Origin: Coriobacteriaceae bacterium
GTDB lineage: Bacteria > Actinomycetota > Coriobacteriia > Coriobacteriales > Coriobacteriaceae
Reading direction: 5' to 3'
NCBI GenBank assembly: GCA_902364975.1
Contig: CABJFQ010000002.1
Coordinates: 62,001 to 126,000 of the forward strand
Length of the DNA stretch: 64,000 nucleotides
Made by a program: the position numbers and the translations under genes. Below are positions 8,099 through 16,602 of this stretch, one piece after another. Under the pieces are notes generated by a model. It saw nothing but the letters and a program-made list of their open reading frames with translations. It made no database searches and had not been told where the DNA came from. The stretch's first letter is position 1. The number at the start of each line of letters is the position of its first letter.

Positions 8099-9178
8099 AT
8101 GGTAGATTCCAAGCAGGCTCCACTCGACTCCGCGGCAGCCGCAAAAGCAGCGTTCGCTTCGGTCCAGGACAAGCCATTCCCCGATGATATCTTTACGGCT
8201 CCCGAGCTTCGTTGGGCTGTGATCGGGTGCGGTGTTATCGCCAACCAGATGGCCCAGTCTCTCGCTCTTGCCGGCCGCAAGCTTGCGGGCGTCGCCAACC
8301 GTACGCTGTCCAAGGCTCAGGCTTTTGCCGAGCAGTATGGCATCGAGAAGGTCTATGAATCGGTTGAGGACCTCTACGCCGATCCGGGCATCGACGCCGT
8401 CTATATCACCACGCCGCACAACACGCATATCACCTATCTGCGTGACGCGCTGGCCGCCGGCAAGCACGTGCTCTGCGAGAAAGCCATTACCCTCAATTCC
8501 GCTGAGCTCGACGAGGCGCGTGCCATCGCCGACGAGCGCAACGTCGTCCTCATGGACGCCACCACGGTGCTTCATATGCCCTTGTATCAAGAGCTGCGCC
8601 GTCGCATGGATGCCGGTGAGTTCGGCCGCATGAACCTCGCCCAGCTCAACTTTGGTAGCTACAAGGAGTACGGCGATCTGACCAATCGCTTCTACAACCG
8701 CAACCTTGCTGGCGGTGCCATGCTCGACATTGGCGTGTATGCCCTGTCCGTCATGCGTCTCTTTATGGCAAGCCAGCCCATTGAGGTCGTTTCGTTGGGC
8801 AACACCTGTGAGACCGGTGTTGACGTTGCGGGCGGCATCGTCTGCCGTAATGCCGAGCAGCAGCTGGGTGTTGTGAGCCTCACGCTCCACTCCAAGCAAC
8901 CCAAGCGCTCGATTATTAGCTTCGATAAGTGCTATATCGAGGTCAACGAGTATCCGCGCGCCGATCACGCGACCATCGTGTGGACTGCGGACGGCCACCG
9001 CGAGGAGGTCCACGCCGGCACCGAGGCTTACGCCCTTTGCTATGAGATGGCCGATCTTGAGAAGGCCGTTGCCGGCGACGACTCTAAGCGTGAGCTGCTG
9101 GATTATGCTTCTGATGTTATGGAGCTGATGACCAAGCTACGCGCCGACTGGGGAGTCGTGTACCCCGAGGAGGAGTAA
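8099..9178 (+). CDS. Gfo/Idh/MocA family NAD(P)-dependent oxidoreductase
   Basis: The start ATG at 8099 has AGGAGG 5 nt upstream. The product is 359 residues. The Rossmann motif WAVIGCGVIA lies near residue 39, and the catalytic-type EKA motif in GKHVLCEKAITL near residue 122, as in dihydrodiol/glucose-fructose dehydrogenase-like enzymes. The C-terminal alpha/beta domain is intact (GGAMLDIGVYAL). It probably oxidises a sugar, inositol or related substrate, which cannot be deduced. The next gene, a DeoR regulator, begins 3 bp after the stop, so they form an operon and regulator and enzyme are likely linked. Confidence 0.88.
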   Translation: MVDSKQAPLDSAAAAKAAFASVQDKPFPDDIFTAPELRWAVIGCGVIANQMAQSLALAGRKLAGVANRTLSKAQAFAEQYGIEKVYESVEDLYADPGIDAVYITTPHNTHITYLRDALAAGKHVLCEKAITLNSAELDEARAIADERNVVLMDATTVLHMPLYQELRRRMDAGEFGRMNLAQLNFGSYKEYGDLTNRFYNRNLAGGAMLDIGVYALSVMRLFMASQPIEVVSLGNTCETGVDVAGGIVCRNAEQQLGVVSLTLHSKQPKRSIISFDKCYIEVNEYPRADHATIVWTADGHREEVHAGTEAYALCYEMADLEKAVAGDDSKRELLDYASDVMELMTKLRADWGVVYPEEE

Positions 9179-9181
9179 GCG

Positions 9182-9928
9182 ATGCTAGCGGAAGATAGGC
9201 TCAACGCGATCGTGTCGATGGTTCAGCAGACCGGCTCGGTTACCGTGCCGGAGCTTGCCGAAGCCCTGGGCGTGACGGCGTCTACCATTCGGCGCGACCT
9301 GCAGATGCTCAATCGCGCACACCGTATCGCCAAGGTGCACGGTGGGGCGACGAGCCTTGAGCGCGCGCACGTGACGCGCGACCTAACGCTTAATGAGCGC
9401 AGCGACCTCCATAACGACGACAAGGAACGTATCTGCGCCCGTGCGGCGGCACTTGTGGAGCCCGAGAGCTTTGTATACATCGACTTGGGTTCGACGACGC
9501 TCAGGCTCATCGAGCATCTTCCACACCTTGAAGATGTCACCTATGTGACCGATTCCGTGCTCCATGCTCAACGCCTTGCTTTGCGCGGCATGCGTACCGT
9601 GGTGCTGGGTGGCGAGCTCAAACCCGAGACCGAGGCGCTCGTCGGTCCCGATGCCTTGGCAACCTTAGACCGCTACAACTTCAACTGCGGCTTTTGGGGC
9701 TCTAACGGCATTGCCGCCGAGCAGGGCTTCACGGCGCCCGATATCGAGGAGGCGCAAGTAAAGCGTATCTCGATGCGCCATACGGCCAAGCGCTTCGTAA
9801 TCTCGGACGCCAGTAAATTTGGCATGGTGGCGCCCGTCAAGTTCGCGGACTTCCGTGACGCAACGATTATTACCGCAGGCGATGTCCCTGCCAAGTACCG
9901 GGCAATGGACAACGTCATCACGGTCTAA
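9182..9928 (+). CDS. DeoR family transcriptional regulator
   Basis: A 248-residue protein. The N-terminal winged HTH includes TVPELAEALGVTASTIRRDL at residues 20-39, the DeoR signature, followed by a sugar-phosphate sensor domain of the DeoR C-terminal type (YIDLGSTTLRLIEHL; VLGGELKPETEALVG; VISDASKFG). Such proteins usually repress carbohydrate genes and respond to a phosphorylated sugar. It is co-transcribed with the oxidoreductase. Two strong hairpins follow. Confidence 0.9.
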   Translation: MLAEDRLNAIVSMVQQTGSVTVPELAEALGVTASTIRRDLQMLNRAHRIAKVHGGATSLERAHVTRDLTLNERSDLHNDDKERICARAAALVEPESFVYIDLGSTTLRLIEHLPHLEDVTYVTDSVLHAQRLALRGMRTVVLGGELKPETEALVGPDALATLDRYNFNCGFWGSNGIAAEQGFTAPDIEEAQVKRISMRHTAKRFVISDASKFGMVAPVKFADFRDATIITAGDVPAKYRAMDNVITV

Positions 9929-9950
9929 CAGCAAGGGACGGGCTAAGACC

Positions 9951-9990
9951 AAAACCACCGCGAAGGGGCAGGAACCTTTGTGGTGGTTTT
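9951..9990 (+). terminator. Intrinsic terminator after the DeoR gene
   Basis: A 16-bp stem (AAAACCACC... with ...GGTGGTTTT, including two G-U pairs) with a short loop lies just downstream of the DeoR stop codon. Confidence 0.75.
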
Positions 9991-10005
9991 GACGTTTGTC
10001 CAGAT

Positions 10006-10046
10006 AAAACCTGCCAAAATAAACCTGTCCCTTTTTGGCAGGTTTT
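10006..10046. terminator. Intrinsic terminator between convergent genes
   Basis: A perfect 14-bp inverted repeat, AAAACCTGCCAAAA at 10006-10019 with its complement at 10033-10046. It touches the stop codon of the minus-strand pseudouridine synthase and can serve both directions. Confidence 0.75.
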
Positions 10047-10704
10047 AGGGCTCCCAGGGGCAGGGGGCTTCGATGTGGATGTGCTCGCCGGTTACGGGAT
10101 GCGTAAAGGACACGCTGTGGGCATGGAGCATGAGGCCGCAGGGGCGCGGCGTTCCGTACAGGTCGTCGCCAACCAGGGGATGATGCTCGCTTGCCAGGTG
10201 CACGCGAATCTGATGCTTGCGGCCGGTGAGCAGCTCGACATCAATATACGAGCGCGCGGGCAGGCCGCGGCGGCTCTTAAGGCGCTTGAGTACCTTGACG
10301 CGCGTCTGAGACGGCTTGCCGCTGGCGCCAACGCGCATCTTGCGGCTATCGTGGCGGTCGCGGGCGATAGGCTTGTCGATGAGCTTCTCGTTCCAGTCGA
10401 TTTTGCCCTCGGCGAGCGCCAGATAGTGCTTTTCGAATGCGCGGTCGATGACCATCTGGTCAAAGGCGGGCTGCGTCTGCTTGTCGAGCGAGAACAGCAC
10501 CACGCCGGTGGTGTTGCGGTCCAGGCGATTGAGCGGCTGCATGTCGGTCGCGGCAAAGCCGTCGCCCATCGCCAGCAGCAGGTCGCTGGCGTAGTCGGTG
10601 AGCGTGCGCTCGCCGGTGCCGTCGCCGTGGACGATCATGCCGGCGGGCTTGTCGATGGCCATGAGCCAGGCGTCGCAGTAGAGGACTTGAGGTTCTTCGT
10701 TCAC
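10045..10704 (-). CDS. RluA/RluD family pseudouridine synthase
   Basis: A 219-residue enzyme that isomerises uridine in rRNA or tRNA. The catalytic-Asp motif is NRLDRNTTG at residues 59-67 with Asp62. The family form is usually HRLD, so His is replaced by Asn here, but the Asp is kept. VELLTGRKHQIRVHLA near residue 158 is the second family motif. No S4 domain is present at the N-terminus, which fits the short RluA/TruC-like group. It sits 15 bp downstream of the U32 gene on the same strand and is probably co-transcribed with it. Confidence 0.9.
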   Translation of the reverse strand: MNEEPQVLYCDAWLMAIDKPAGMIVHGDGTGERTLTDYASDLLLAMGDGFAATDMQPLNRLDRNTTGVVLFSLDKQTQPAFDQMVIDRAFEKHYLALAEGKIDWNEKLIDKPIARDRHDSRKMRVGASGKPSQTRVKVLKRLKSRRGLPARSYIDVELLTGRKHQIRVHLASEHHPLVGDDLYGTPRPCGLMLHAHSVSFTHPVTGEHIHIEAPCPWEP

Positions 10705-10719
10705 GTGTAAGCCTTTCGG

Positions 10720-13215
10720 TTAGCTAATTCCCACAAACATGCAGCCCGAGGTCGCCCCGCGCAGGCGGGCGGCGGGCTTGCGGCCGGCCTGCGCTGCTTC
10801 GACGGCGCGACGGACGCGGGCGACGGCACGGCCCACCTCATCCGTCTCGAGCAGCGTTCCGTCCACCATGAGACGACGCACGCCAGCATCGAGCAGCTGA
10901 GGAACCTGCGGCGTGAGGTCGATGGGGTAGGCATCGTACAGGCGAGAGCGGCCGTGGATGTCGGTGCGGACGGGCATGACCTTTCCGTCGATATTCTTGA
11001 GCGAGAGCTTGCGGGCACGCAAGCGGCAGTTGGCACAATCGTGGATGCAGCCGTTGGCAACCTGCAGAATGCAATGCTCGCTTGTCATGACGCGCGGGCG
11101 GCCAAAGACGGTGATGCCTAGAGCCGCGGGCGCGGCGGTGCCGAGCGAGACAATCTCGTCGAGCGTGATCTCGGGCGAGAGCCAAAACGCACCGGCTCCG
11201 CGCTCGGCAAGCGCCTCCATGCAGGGCGTGTTGTGTACCGGCAGGCAAGAGCGAATCTCGGCCGTAGCGCCAACCTGGGCGGCCAGGGCAAGCTCAGAGA
11301 TGTTGCCAATAGCGACCGTGGCGCCGGCAACAACCCACGGGTCGACGCGTACGTGGTCAACGGCGCGGCAGACCTCGTCGAGCACGGGTACGATGCCCTG
11401 CTCAAATGCATCGGCGGGGGAGAGCTCGGCCGCATCGAGCGCGTCGGTGGTCATGTAGATGCGCGTTACACCCTCGGCGCGAGCGGCCTCGGCGGCCTCG
11501 AGCGAGGTGACGGTGGCACAGATCTGCGGCTCATCGCGGTAGTGCTCGGGCGCGGGGCGGGAATCACTGGTTACAATCGCCGGCAGCTCGAGCGTTTTCG
11601 TGCGCTCCTCGTACGGTGCCAGAATGGCCTCTTCCAGCGCCTTACAAGCGGCGGCGCGCACCTTGTGCACGGCGGAAAAGCCCATACCGCAGCCGGCGTC
11701 GAGCGAAACGTCAAAGCTTGCGGCCTCAAAGGGGGAGGAGCCCATGCGCCCGACGTGCTCAACCAGATCGGATGCCTCGACGGCGCGGGTCTTGGCAGCC
11801 TCGACGGTAAAGCCCGTGGCCGTGGCCGTAAGCGAAGGATCGTCGCAACAGGTGAGCGCAACGGCAAACGGCTCGCCCAGACGCGCCACAACGGACACGT
11901 CTACGGCGCGGCGGCGCAGCACATCGCGCTTGAGCGCGGCGCCGGCGGCGTCAATGGCGCGCTGGCTTCGAATCACGCGCACGCGGCAGCCCTCGGGCAT
12001 GCTACGGGGCACGCGACACTCGATAACATCGCCGGCAGCGGCATCATCGGCGGCAATGGTGGTCAGGAACTGGTCAAACTCGTTATCGTGGCGAAGCTCC
12101 AGCAGGTCGCCCTTGCCCACGGGCTCAAACAGCTCAATGCGGGCGATGGCGGCGCGGCGACGGCGATCGTCGGGCTTGAGTCCGCGTACATCGCGGTTGG
12201 CCAGGCGGCTGCCCAGCACCGTGCCCACAATCTGGCCGCGGTTGTTGGAACGCTCATAGCTCATCATCTCGTCGCCCGAGGTGCCATCCTGGTAGGCGTG
12301 CGTAAAGTCGCGGTTAAAGCAGCGCTTGAGCTGGCGCTGGCGGGCGGCATCCTCATCCTTAGAGGTCGAAACATCGGCAAGCATGTCATCAATCTGGTGA
12401 CGGTACACATCGACGATGGAGTACACGTAATCGGGAGCCTTCATGCGGCCCTCGAGCTTGAGCGATGCGGCGCCGGCGTCATACAGACGGCGAACAAGCT
12501 GCGAAGTGTTGGTGTCGCGCGGGCACAGTGCGCGCTCGCGACCGGCAGGGGAGAGCGAGCGGCCGTTCTCGTCAATTAGCTCGTAGGGTAGGCGACAGGG
12601 CTGAGCGCACATGCCGCGGTTGGCCGAGCGGCCCGCCATGGCAAAGCTCGACAGCAGGCACAGACCCGAGTAGCAAAAGCAGATGGCGCCGTGGCTAAAG
12701 ACCTCAAGGTCAACATCGGGCGCAGCGTCGTGAATGGTGGCAATCTCGTCGATGGAAAGCTCGCGCGAGAGGGTCACGCGGTCGGCGCCCTGCTCACGGC
12801 ACCAAAGGGTTCCGCGGTCGTCGTGGATGTTTGCTTGGGTTGAGATGTGCGCCTCGATGCCGGGCATGGTGCGCTTGACCTCAAAGAACAGGCCCCAGTC
12901 CTGGATGATGAAGGCGTCAGCGCCCAGCGTGGAGCAGCGATGGATGAGCTGCAGCGCATCGCTCATCTCGGATTCCTTGATGACGATGTTGACCGTGACG
13001 TAGACGCGCGAGCCGGCCAGGTGTGCAGCACGGCAGGCCTGCTCAAAGGCCTCGTCGGTAAAGTTCGTTGCCTTGCGGCGGGCGTTGAAGCTGCCCATGC
13101 CGCAGTAGATGGCGTCTGCCCCGGCGGCGAGTGCGGCGGCAAAGGGCTCGGGCCCTCCGGCGGGCGCTAAAAGCTCGGGTCTGCGGTTGGTGGTTCGACT
13201 GGCGGTTGCGGTCAT
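10720..13215 (-). CDS. Peptidase U32 family protein, long form (TrhP/RlhA-like)
   Basis: An 831-residue protein. It begins near ELLAPAGGPEPFAAALAAG, and the U32 signature EVFSHGAICFCYSGLCLLS with GMCAQPCRLPYEL falls at about residues 172-210. A long C-terminal region ends in a Cys-rich segment (CILQ..NGCIHDC.NC), consistent with an iron-sulfur cluster. Characterised bacterial U32 members hydroxylate tRNA or 23S rRNA rather than act as proteases, so an RNA-modifying role is likely. It neighbours an RNA pseudouridine synthase. The start has GAAAGGCAGG upstream. A second, shorter paralog lies at 54990-56966. Confidence 0.88.
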   Translation of the reverse strand: MTATASRTTNRRPELLAPAGGPEPFAAALAAGADAIYCGMGSFNARRKATNFTDEAFEQACRAAHLAGSRVYVTVNIVIKESEMSDALQLIHRCSTLGADAFIIQDWGLFFEVKRTMPGIEAHISTQANIHDDRGTLWCREQGADRVTLSRELSIDEIATIHDAAPDVDLEVFSHGAICFCYSGLCLLSSFAMAGRSANRGMCAQPCRLPYELIDENGRSLSPAGRERALCPRDTNTSQLVRRLYDAGAASLKLEGRMKAPDYVYSIVDVYRHQIDDMLADVSTSKDEDAARQRQLKRCFNRDFTHAYQDGTSGDEMMSYERSNNRGQIVGTVLGSRLANRDVRGLKPDDRRRRAAIARIELFEPVGKGDLLELRHDNEFDQFLTTIAADDAAAGDVIECRVPRSMPEGCRVRVIRSQRAIDAAGAALKRDVLRRRAVDVSVVARLGEPFAVALTCCDDPSLTATATGFTVEAAKTRAVEASDLVEHVGRMGSSPFEAASFDVSLDAGCGMGFSAVHKVRAAACKALEEAILAPYEERTKTLELPAIVTSDSRPAPEHYRDEPQICATVTSLEAAEAARAEGVTRIYMTTDALDAAELSPADAFEQGIVPVLDEVCRAVDHVRVDPWVVAGATVAIGNISELALAAQVGATAEIRSCLPVHNTPCMEALAERGAGAFWLSPEITLDEIVSLGTAAPAALGITVFGRPRVMTSEHCILQVANGCIHDCANCRLRARKLSLKNIDGKVMPVRTDIHGRSRLYDAYPIDLTPQVPQLLDAGVRRLMVDGTLLETDEVGRAVARVRRAVEAAQAGRKPAARLRGATSGCMFVGIS

Positions 13216-13513
13216 ATCCTGCCTTTCAAAATGCTCAGATACTCGAAAGTATAGTGGTGCCGTCGCGGCAGGCGATGCCCGTGCTCCAAGCGGGATAAAG
13301 TCTTCAGCAGCTTGGGCTGGCTGACCCCGTGGAGAACCGTTCAGCGGTCCAGGGAAACCGTTGGACGATAAAATATTCTCGCAACGTGATAATAATCTTG
13401 CATCGCGCGGAAACCTTGAGTACTATCCCAATCAAGCGCGGTGTTCAGACCGAACTGTGCCTCCCGGTGTGAACGCCGCGCTCTCGTTCCCTTTTACTTG
13501 TAAGGAGAAAAAC

Positions 13514-13891
13514 ATGAGCAAGACCGTCGTGTCTTCCGATAACGCACCCGCAGCCATCGGCCCGTATTCCCCTGGTATCCAGACCGGCAACATGGTGTTC
13601 CTGTCCGGCCAGCTGGGCATCGATCCCGCAACTGGCAAGATGCCCGAGGGCGTCGAGGCCCAGGCCAAGCAGTCCCTTGCTAACGTCGAGGCCCTGCTGA
13701 CCGCTGCCGGCGCCACCTTTGCCGATGTCGTCAAGACCACAGTCTACCTGGCTGACATTGCCGACTTCGCTGCCGTAAACGAGATCTACGCCTCCAAGTT
13801 CGAGGCCCCGTTCCCCGCGCGCAGCGCTTTTCAGGTTGCCGCTCTTCCGGCTGGCGGTCTGGTCGAGATCGAGGTCGTCGCCGCTCTCTAA
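13514..13891 (+). CDS. ridA: RidA family reactive intermediate deaminase
   Basis: A 125-residue protein with the start chosen at ATG 13514 after AAGGAG. It shows the YjgF/RidA landmarks: GPYSPGIQTGNMVFLSGQ at 16-33, VKTTVYLADIADF near 68-80, and the C-terminal ARSAFQVAALPAGGLVEIE with the conserved Arg. RidA hydrolyses enamine/imine intermediates such as 2-aminoacrylate made by PLP enzymes. The DpaL lyase in this window generates such an intermediate, so RidA would be useful, although it is not in the same operon. A strong terminator follows. Confidence 0.93.
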   Translation: MSKTVVSSDNAPAAIGPYSPGIQTGNMVFLSGQLGIDPATGKMPEGVEAQAKQSLANVEALLTAAGATFADVVKTTVYLADIADFAAVNEIYASKFEAPFPARSAFQVAALPAGGLVEIEVVAAL

Positions 13892-13921
13892 GGCGTTGGC
13901 CACAACTAAACATGACATGCA

Positions 13922-13959
13922 AAAAGACCCTGCAGCGCGTGCGAGCTGCAGGGTCTTTT
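13922..13959. terminator. Intrinsic terminator between convergent ridA and YheO-type gene
   Basis: A perfect 15-bp stem, AAAAGACCCTGCAGC at 13922-13936 with its complement at 13945-13959, an 8-nt loop, and T's on either strand. Confidence 0.9.
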
Positions 13960-14003
13960 GTCAAGTGACGAATCGCTTGTGGAGCCGCGCTCCATTTTGC
14001 TCG

Positions 14004-14660
14004 TTAGCCCTCCTTGCGGACTTTTTGCAGGTAGCGGTACACGCTGGGCTCCGAGATGCCCAACGCGGTGGCGGCACAGGCCACGGCGCCCTTGAGCATG
14101 AACACCCCGTTGCCGTTGAGGTGGCGAATGACGTCCACGCGGTCGCTCTGACCAAGCGACGCTACATCCAGCCCGCGCGCGCTCAGCAACTCGGCAATGC
14201 TGCGGTCGATGAGCTCCTGTGTGGACTCCGAAAGGCTTTCGACCTCGATAGGGGCGGGCTCCGTGCGCGTCGGCGCCGCGTCGAAGCACGCCATGAGCTG
14301 CTGCGCCATGGCGTTGATGGAGCGCACGGTCGAGAGGTCGGTGTTGACGCAGAGCATACCGACGATCTCGTCATCCTCGCGGATAAAGAACGTCGCGGAC
14401 TCCAGCGTCTTGCCTCCGGCGCCGCGGCCCTCGTAGCCCGTAATAAACGGCAGGTCGCGATACTTGGGGTCGTGCATGATCTTGAGCGCCAGATCGGTGG
14501 CGGGACCGCCGACCTTGCGGCCACTCACGATGCCGTTGCGAATATCGACGATGGCGTGGTCGGGATCCGAGAAATCGTGCAGCACGATCTCGCTGTTCTT
14601 ACCGAGTATCTGCTCCAAGAAATCGACCATCGGCAAAAAGCGGCGTACGGTCTCGTTCAC
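14004..14660 (-). CDS. YheO-type PAS/HTH transcriptional regulator A
   Basis: A 218-residue protein read from GTG at 14660, chosen because AAGGAG lies 6 nt upstream. The open frame continues further but has no better start. The N-terminal YheO-like PAS domain contains EIVLHDFSDPDHAIVDIRNG and GRKVGGPATDLAL, and a C-terminal HTH includes ATALGISEPSVYRYLQKVRK. It is transcribed divergently from the NCS2 permease gene, the first gene of the purine operon, so it probably controls that operon in response to a purine-related ligand. A paralog at 29570-30223 sits next to dpaL in the same way. Confidence 0.88.
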   Translation of the reverse strand: MNETVRRFLPMVDFLEQILGKNSEIVLHDFSDPDHAIVDIRNGIVSGRKVGGPATDLALKIMHDPKYRDLPFITGYEGRGAGGKTLESATFFIREDDEIVGMLCVNTDLSTVRSINAMAQQLMACFDAAPTRTEPAPIEVESLSESTQELIDRSIAELLSARGLDVASLGQSDRVDVIRHLNGNGVFMLKGAVACAATALGISEPSVYRYLQKVRKEG

Positions 14661-14896
14661 GGGTAACTCCTTTGGGTGAAATCGGAAATGTTCATAACAA
14701 TTTTTTCTCATGGTAACACGCTGCTCATCATCTCGTATGTCCGCAGGTACATTGCGTAATGCAGACGAACGGTATGATTTTGGCGGTAAACGGTCGACCA
14801 AAAGAAAAGTAAGATGTTATTTAGACCAGACACATTCCTGACCTGCGGAAACGAGTTATTTCAGCTTAAGAATAGTCTGATAACAAAAAATTATTA

Positions 14897-14925
14897 TTGA
14901 GAATAAGAACCATCTTTAATACGAT
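14897..14925 (+). promoter_or_regulatory. Candidate promoter of the permease-ssnA-ygfK operon
   Basis: TTGAGA (14897-14902), a 17-bp spacer, and TACGAT (14920-14925), about 88 bp before the permease ATG. It lies in the 352-bp AT-rich gap between the YheO-type gene and the permease. No ORF or clear hairpin is seen in the rest of that gap. Confidence 0.45.
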
Positions 14926-15012
14926 ATCCAACGAAGGCACAACCTCAACCCCGCACTGCGTCACAATAGAGCGTTAGATGCGAAAACAACTATTTCGAGG
15001 ATTGGTGGTCAA

Positions 15013-16407
15013 ATGACCCAGGAGACGGTTACGAACGGCACTGAAGCCCTGTTCACTCGCGAAGGCATGCCTCCCGTTAAGGAAATGATCCCGTGTGCCC
15101 TTCAGCACGTACTGGCATCGTTTGCCGGCATCATTACCCCGGCGGTCATCATGGCCGGCGTCTACGGCTTTAATAGCCAGCAGAGCACCGATATCATTCA
15201 GGTCGCGCTCATTCTTTCGGCGATCGACACGGCCCTTCAGGCTTTCGCTCCCTTCCGTCGCATCGGCGGCGGCCTGCCCATCGTCATGGGCGTTTCGTTC
15301 GCGTTCCTCCCGGCCCTGCAGGCCATGGGCGCCTCGGGCTTTAGCTTTGGCGCGCTGTTGGGAGGCGAGATCGTCGGCGGCGCCGTCGCGGTCCTCTTTG
15401 GTCTGGCCTACAGCAAGATCAAGTGGCTGTTCCCGCCCGTCGTGACCGGTACGGTCATCTTCTCCATTGGCGTCTCTCTCTATCCCACGGCCGTCAAGTA
15501 TATGGCCGGCGGTATGGGTACGCCGCTGTGGGGTACCCCGCAGGCCTGGTGCGTCGCTCTTATCACCTTTGCCGTGGTCTTTGCGCTCGCCAACTTTGGC
15601 AAGGGCACGCTCAAGCTGGGATCCGTGTTCTTTGGCATGATCGTCGGTATGATCGTCTCCATCCCCTTTGGCATGATCGACTTCTCCAGCGTCGCCACCG
15701 CCCAGGTCTTCGCCCTTCCCAAGCTCATGCCCTACGCGCTCGAGTTTGATCCCGAGGTCTGCATTACCCTCGCCGTCGTGTTCCCCATGGTTGCCATCCA
15801 GGTTATCGGTGACGTCTCCGCCGCCTGCCTGGGCTCCATCGACCGTATGCCCACCGAGCGCGAGCTCTCCGGCGCTATCGTGTCGCAGGGCCTCACCTCT
15901 ATGGTCGGCGGCCTGCTGGGCGGTCTTCCCACCAGCGCCCTTGGCCAGAACGTGGGCATCATCTGCTCCAACAAGGTCGTTAACAAGTGGGTCTTTGTGA
16001 TCATCGCGGCCGTCTTTGCCATCGCCGGTCTGTTCCCGCAGCTCTCTGCCGTCCTTTCCGCTATCCCGCAGCCCGTTATCGGCGGCGCGACCGTCGGCGT
16101 CTTTGGCACCATCACCATGAACGGCGTGCGCATGTTCACCCGCGAGGGCCTCACGCAGCGCACTACCACCATCGTCGGTACCTCCGTCGTCTTTGGCCTG
16201 GGTATCTGGATGGCCAGCGGTTGCCTTGCCGGCGAGGGTATGCCCGCCTGGGTGTCCACCGTCATCGGTTCCAATGCCGTAACCCCCACCGCCATCATGG
16301 CCATTGTCCTTAACCTGATCCTTCCGCAGACGCCGGTCGTGGCTCAACACATCGATGCTGCCAAGGACGCTGCCGTGGATCTGGTCTTGCCCGAGAGCAA
16401 GAAGTAA
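15013..16407 (+). CDS. NCS2 family nucleobase:cation symporter (xanthine/urate/uracil permease)
   Basis: A 464-residue polytopic membrane protein. NCS2 landmarks are QVIGDVSA, the Q-x-G-D-type motif, near residue 260 and GGLLGGLPTSALGQNVGI near 303. FRRIGGGLPIVMGVSFAF lies in the first third. It imports purines or pyrimidines with a cation. As first gene of the operon with ssnA, ygfK and xanthine dehydrogenase, it most likely brings in xanthine or urate, like YgfU/YgfO. GAGGATTGGTGG precedes the ATG. Confidence 0.92.
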   Translation: MTQETVTNGTEALFTREGMPPVKEMIPCALQHVLASFAGIITPAVIMAGVYGFNSQQSTDIIQVALILSAIDTALQAFAPFRRIGGGLPIVMGVSFAFLPALQAMGASGFSFGALLGGEIVGGAVAVLFGLAYSKIKWLFPPVVTGTVIFSIGVSLYPTAVKYMAGGMGTPLWGTPQAWCVALITFAVVFALANFGKGTLKLGSVFFGMIVGMIVSIPFGMIDFSSVATAQVFALPKLMPYALEFDPEVCITLAVVFPMVAIQVIGDVSAACLGSIDRMPTERELSGAIVSQGLTSMVGGLLGGLPTSALGQNVGIICSNKVVNKWVFVIIAAVFAIAGLFPQLSAVLSAIPQPVIGGATVGVFGTITMNGVRMFTREGLTQRTTTIVGTSVVFGLGIWMASGCLAGEGMPAWVSTVIGSNAVTPTAIMAIVLNLILPQTPVVAQHIDAAKDAAVDLVLPESKK

Positions 16408-16602
16408 CCAATTCGGTGCTATTCGTCGGCGGGCGCATCGCCTCGTCCGCCGACGCCATGCGGCGCCAAGCCGCACTTCAAAGGGTTTGTCCCTTTGGTG
16501 AAGCGTTGACGGGAGAGGGCCCGTTTCCGGTGTAGGCCGGCGCTTCGCACTCCGCCATGTCAGAGGTGTCAAACCCCGCCTCTGATGTTGAAGGGAGCAT
16601 CC
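16408..16602 (+). other. Stem-loop-rich spacer between permease and ssnA
   Basis: Three successive hairpins are visible: GTCGGCGG/CCGCCGAC (about 16427-16456), AAAGGG/CCCTTT (about 16480-16496) and CAGAGG/CCTCTG (about 16562-16585). None is followed by a T-run, so they may be mRNA-stabilising or attenuating structures rather than full terminators. Confidence 0.4.
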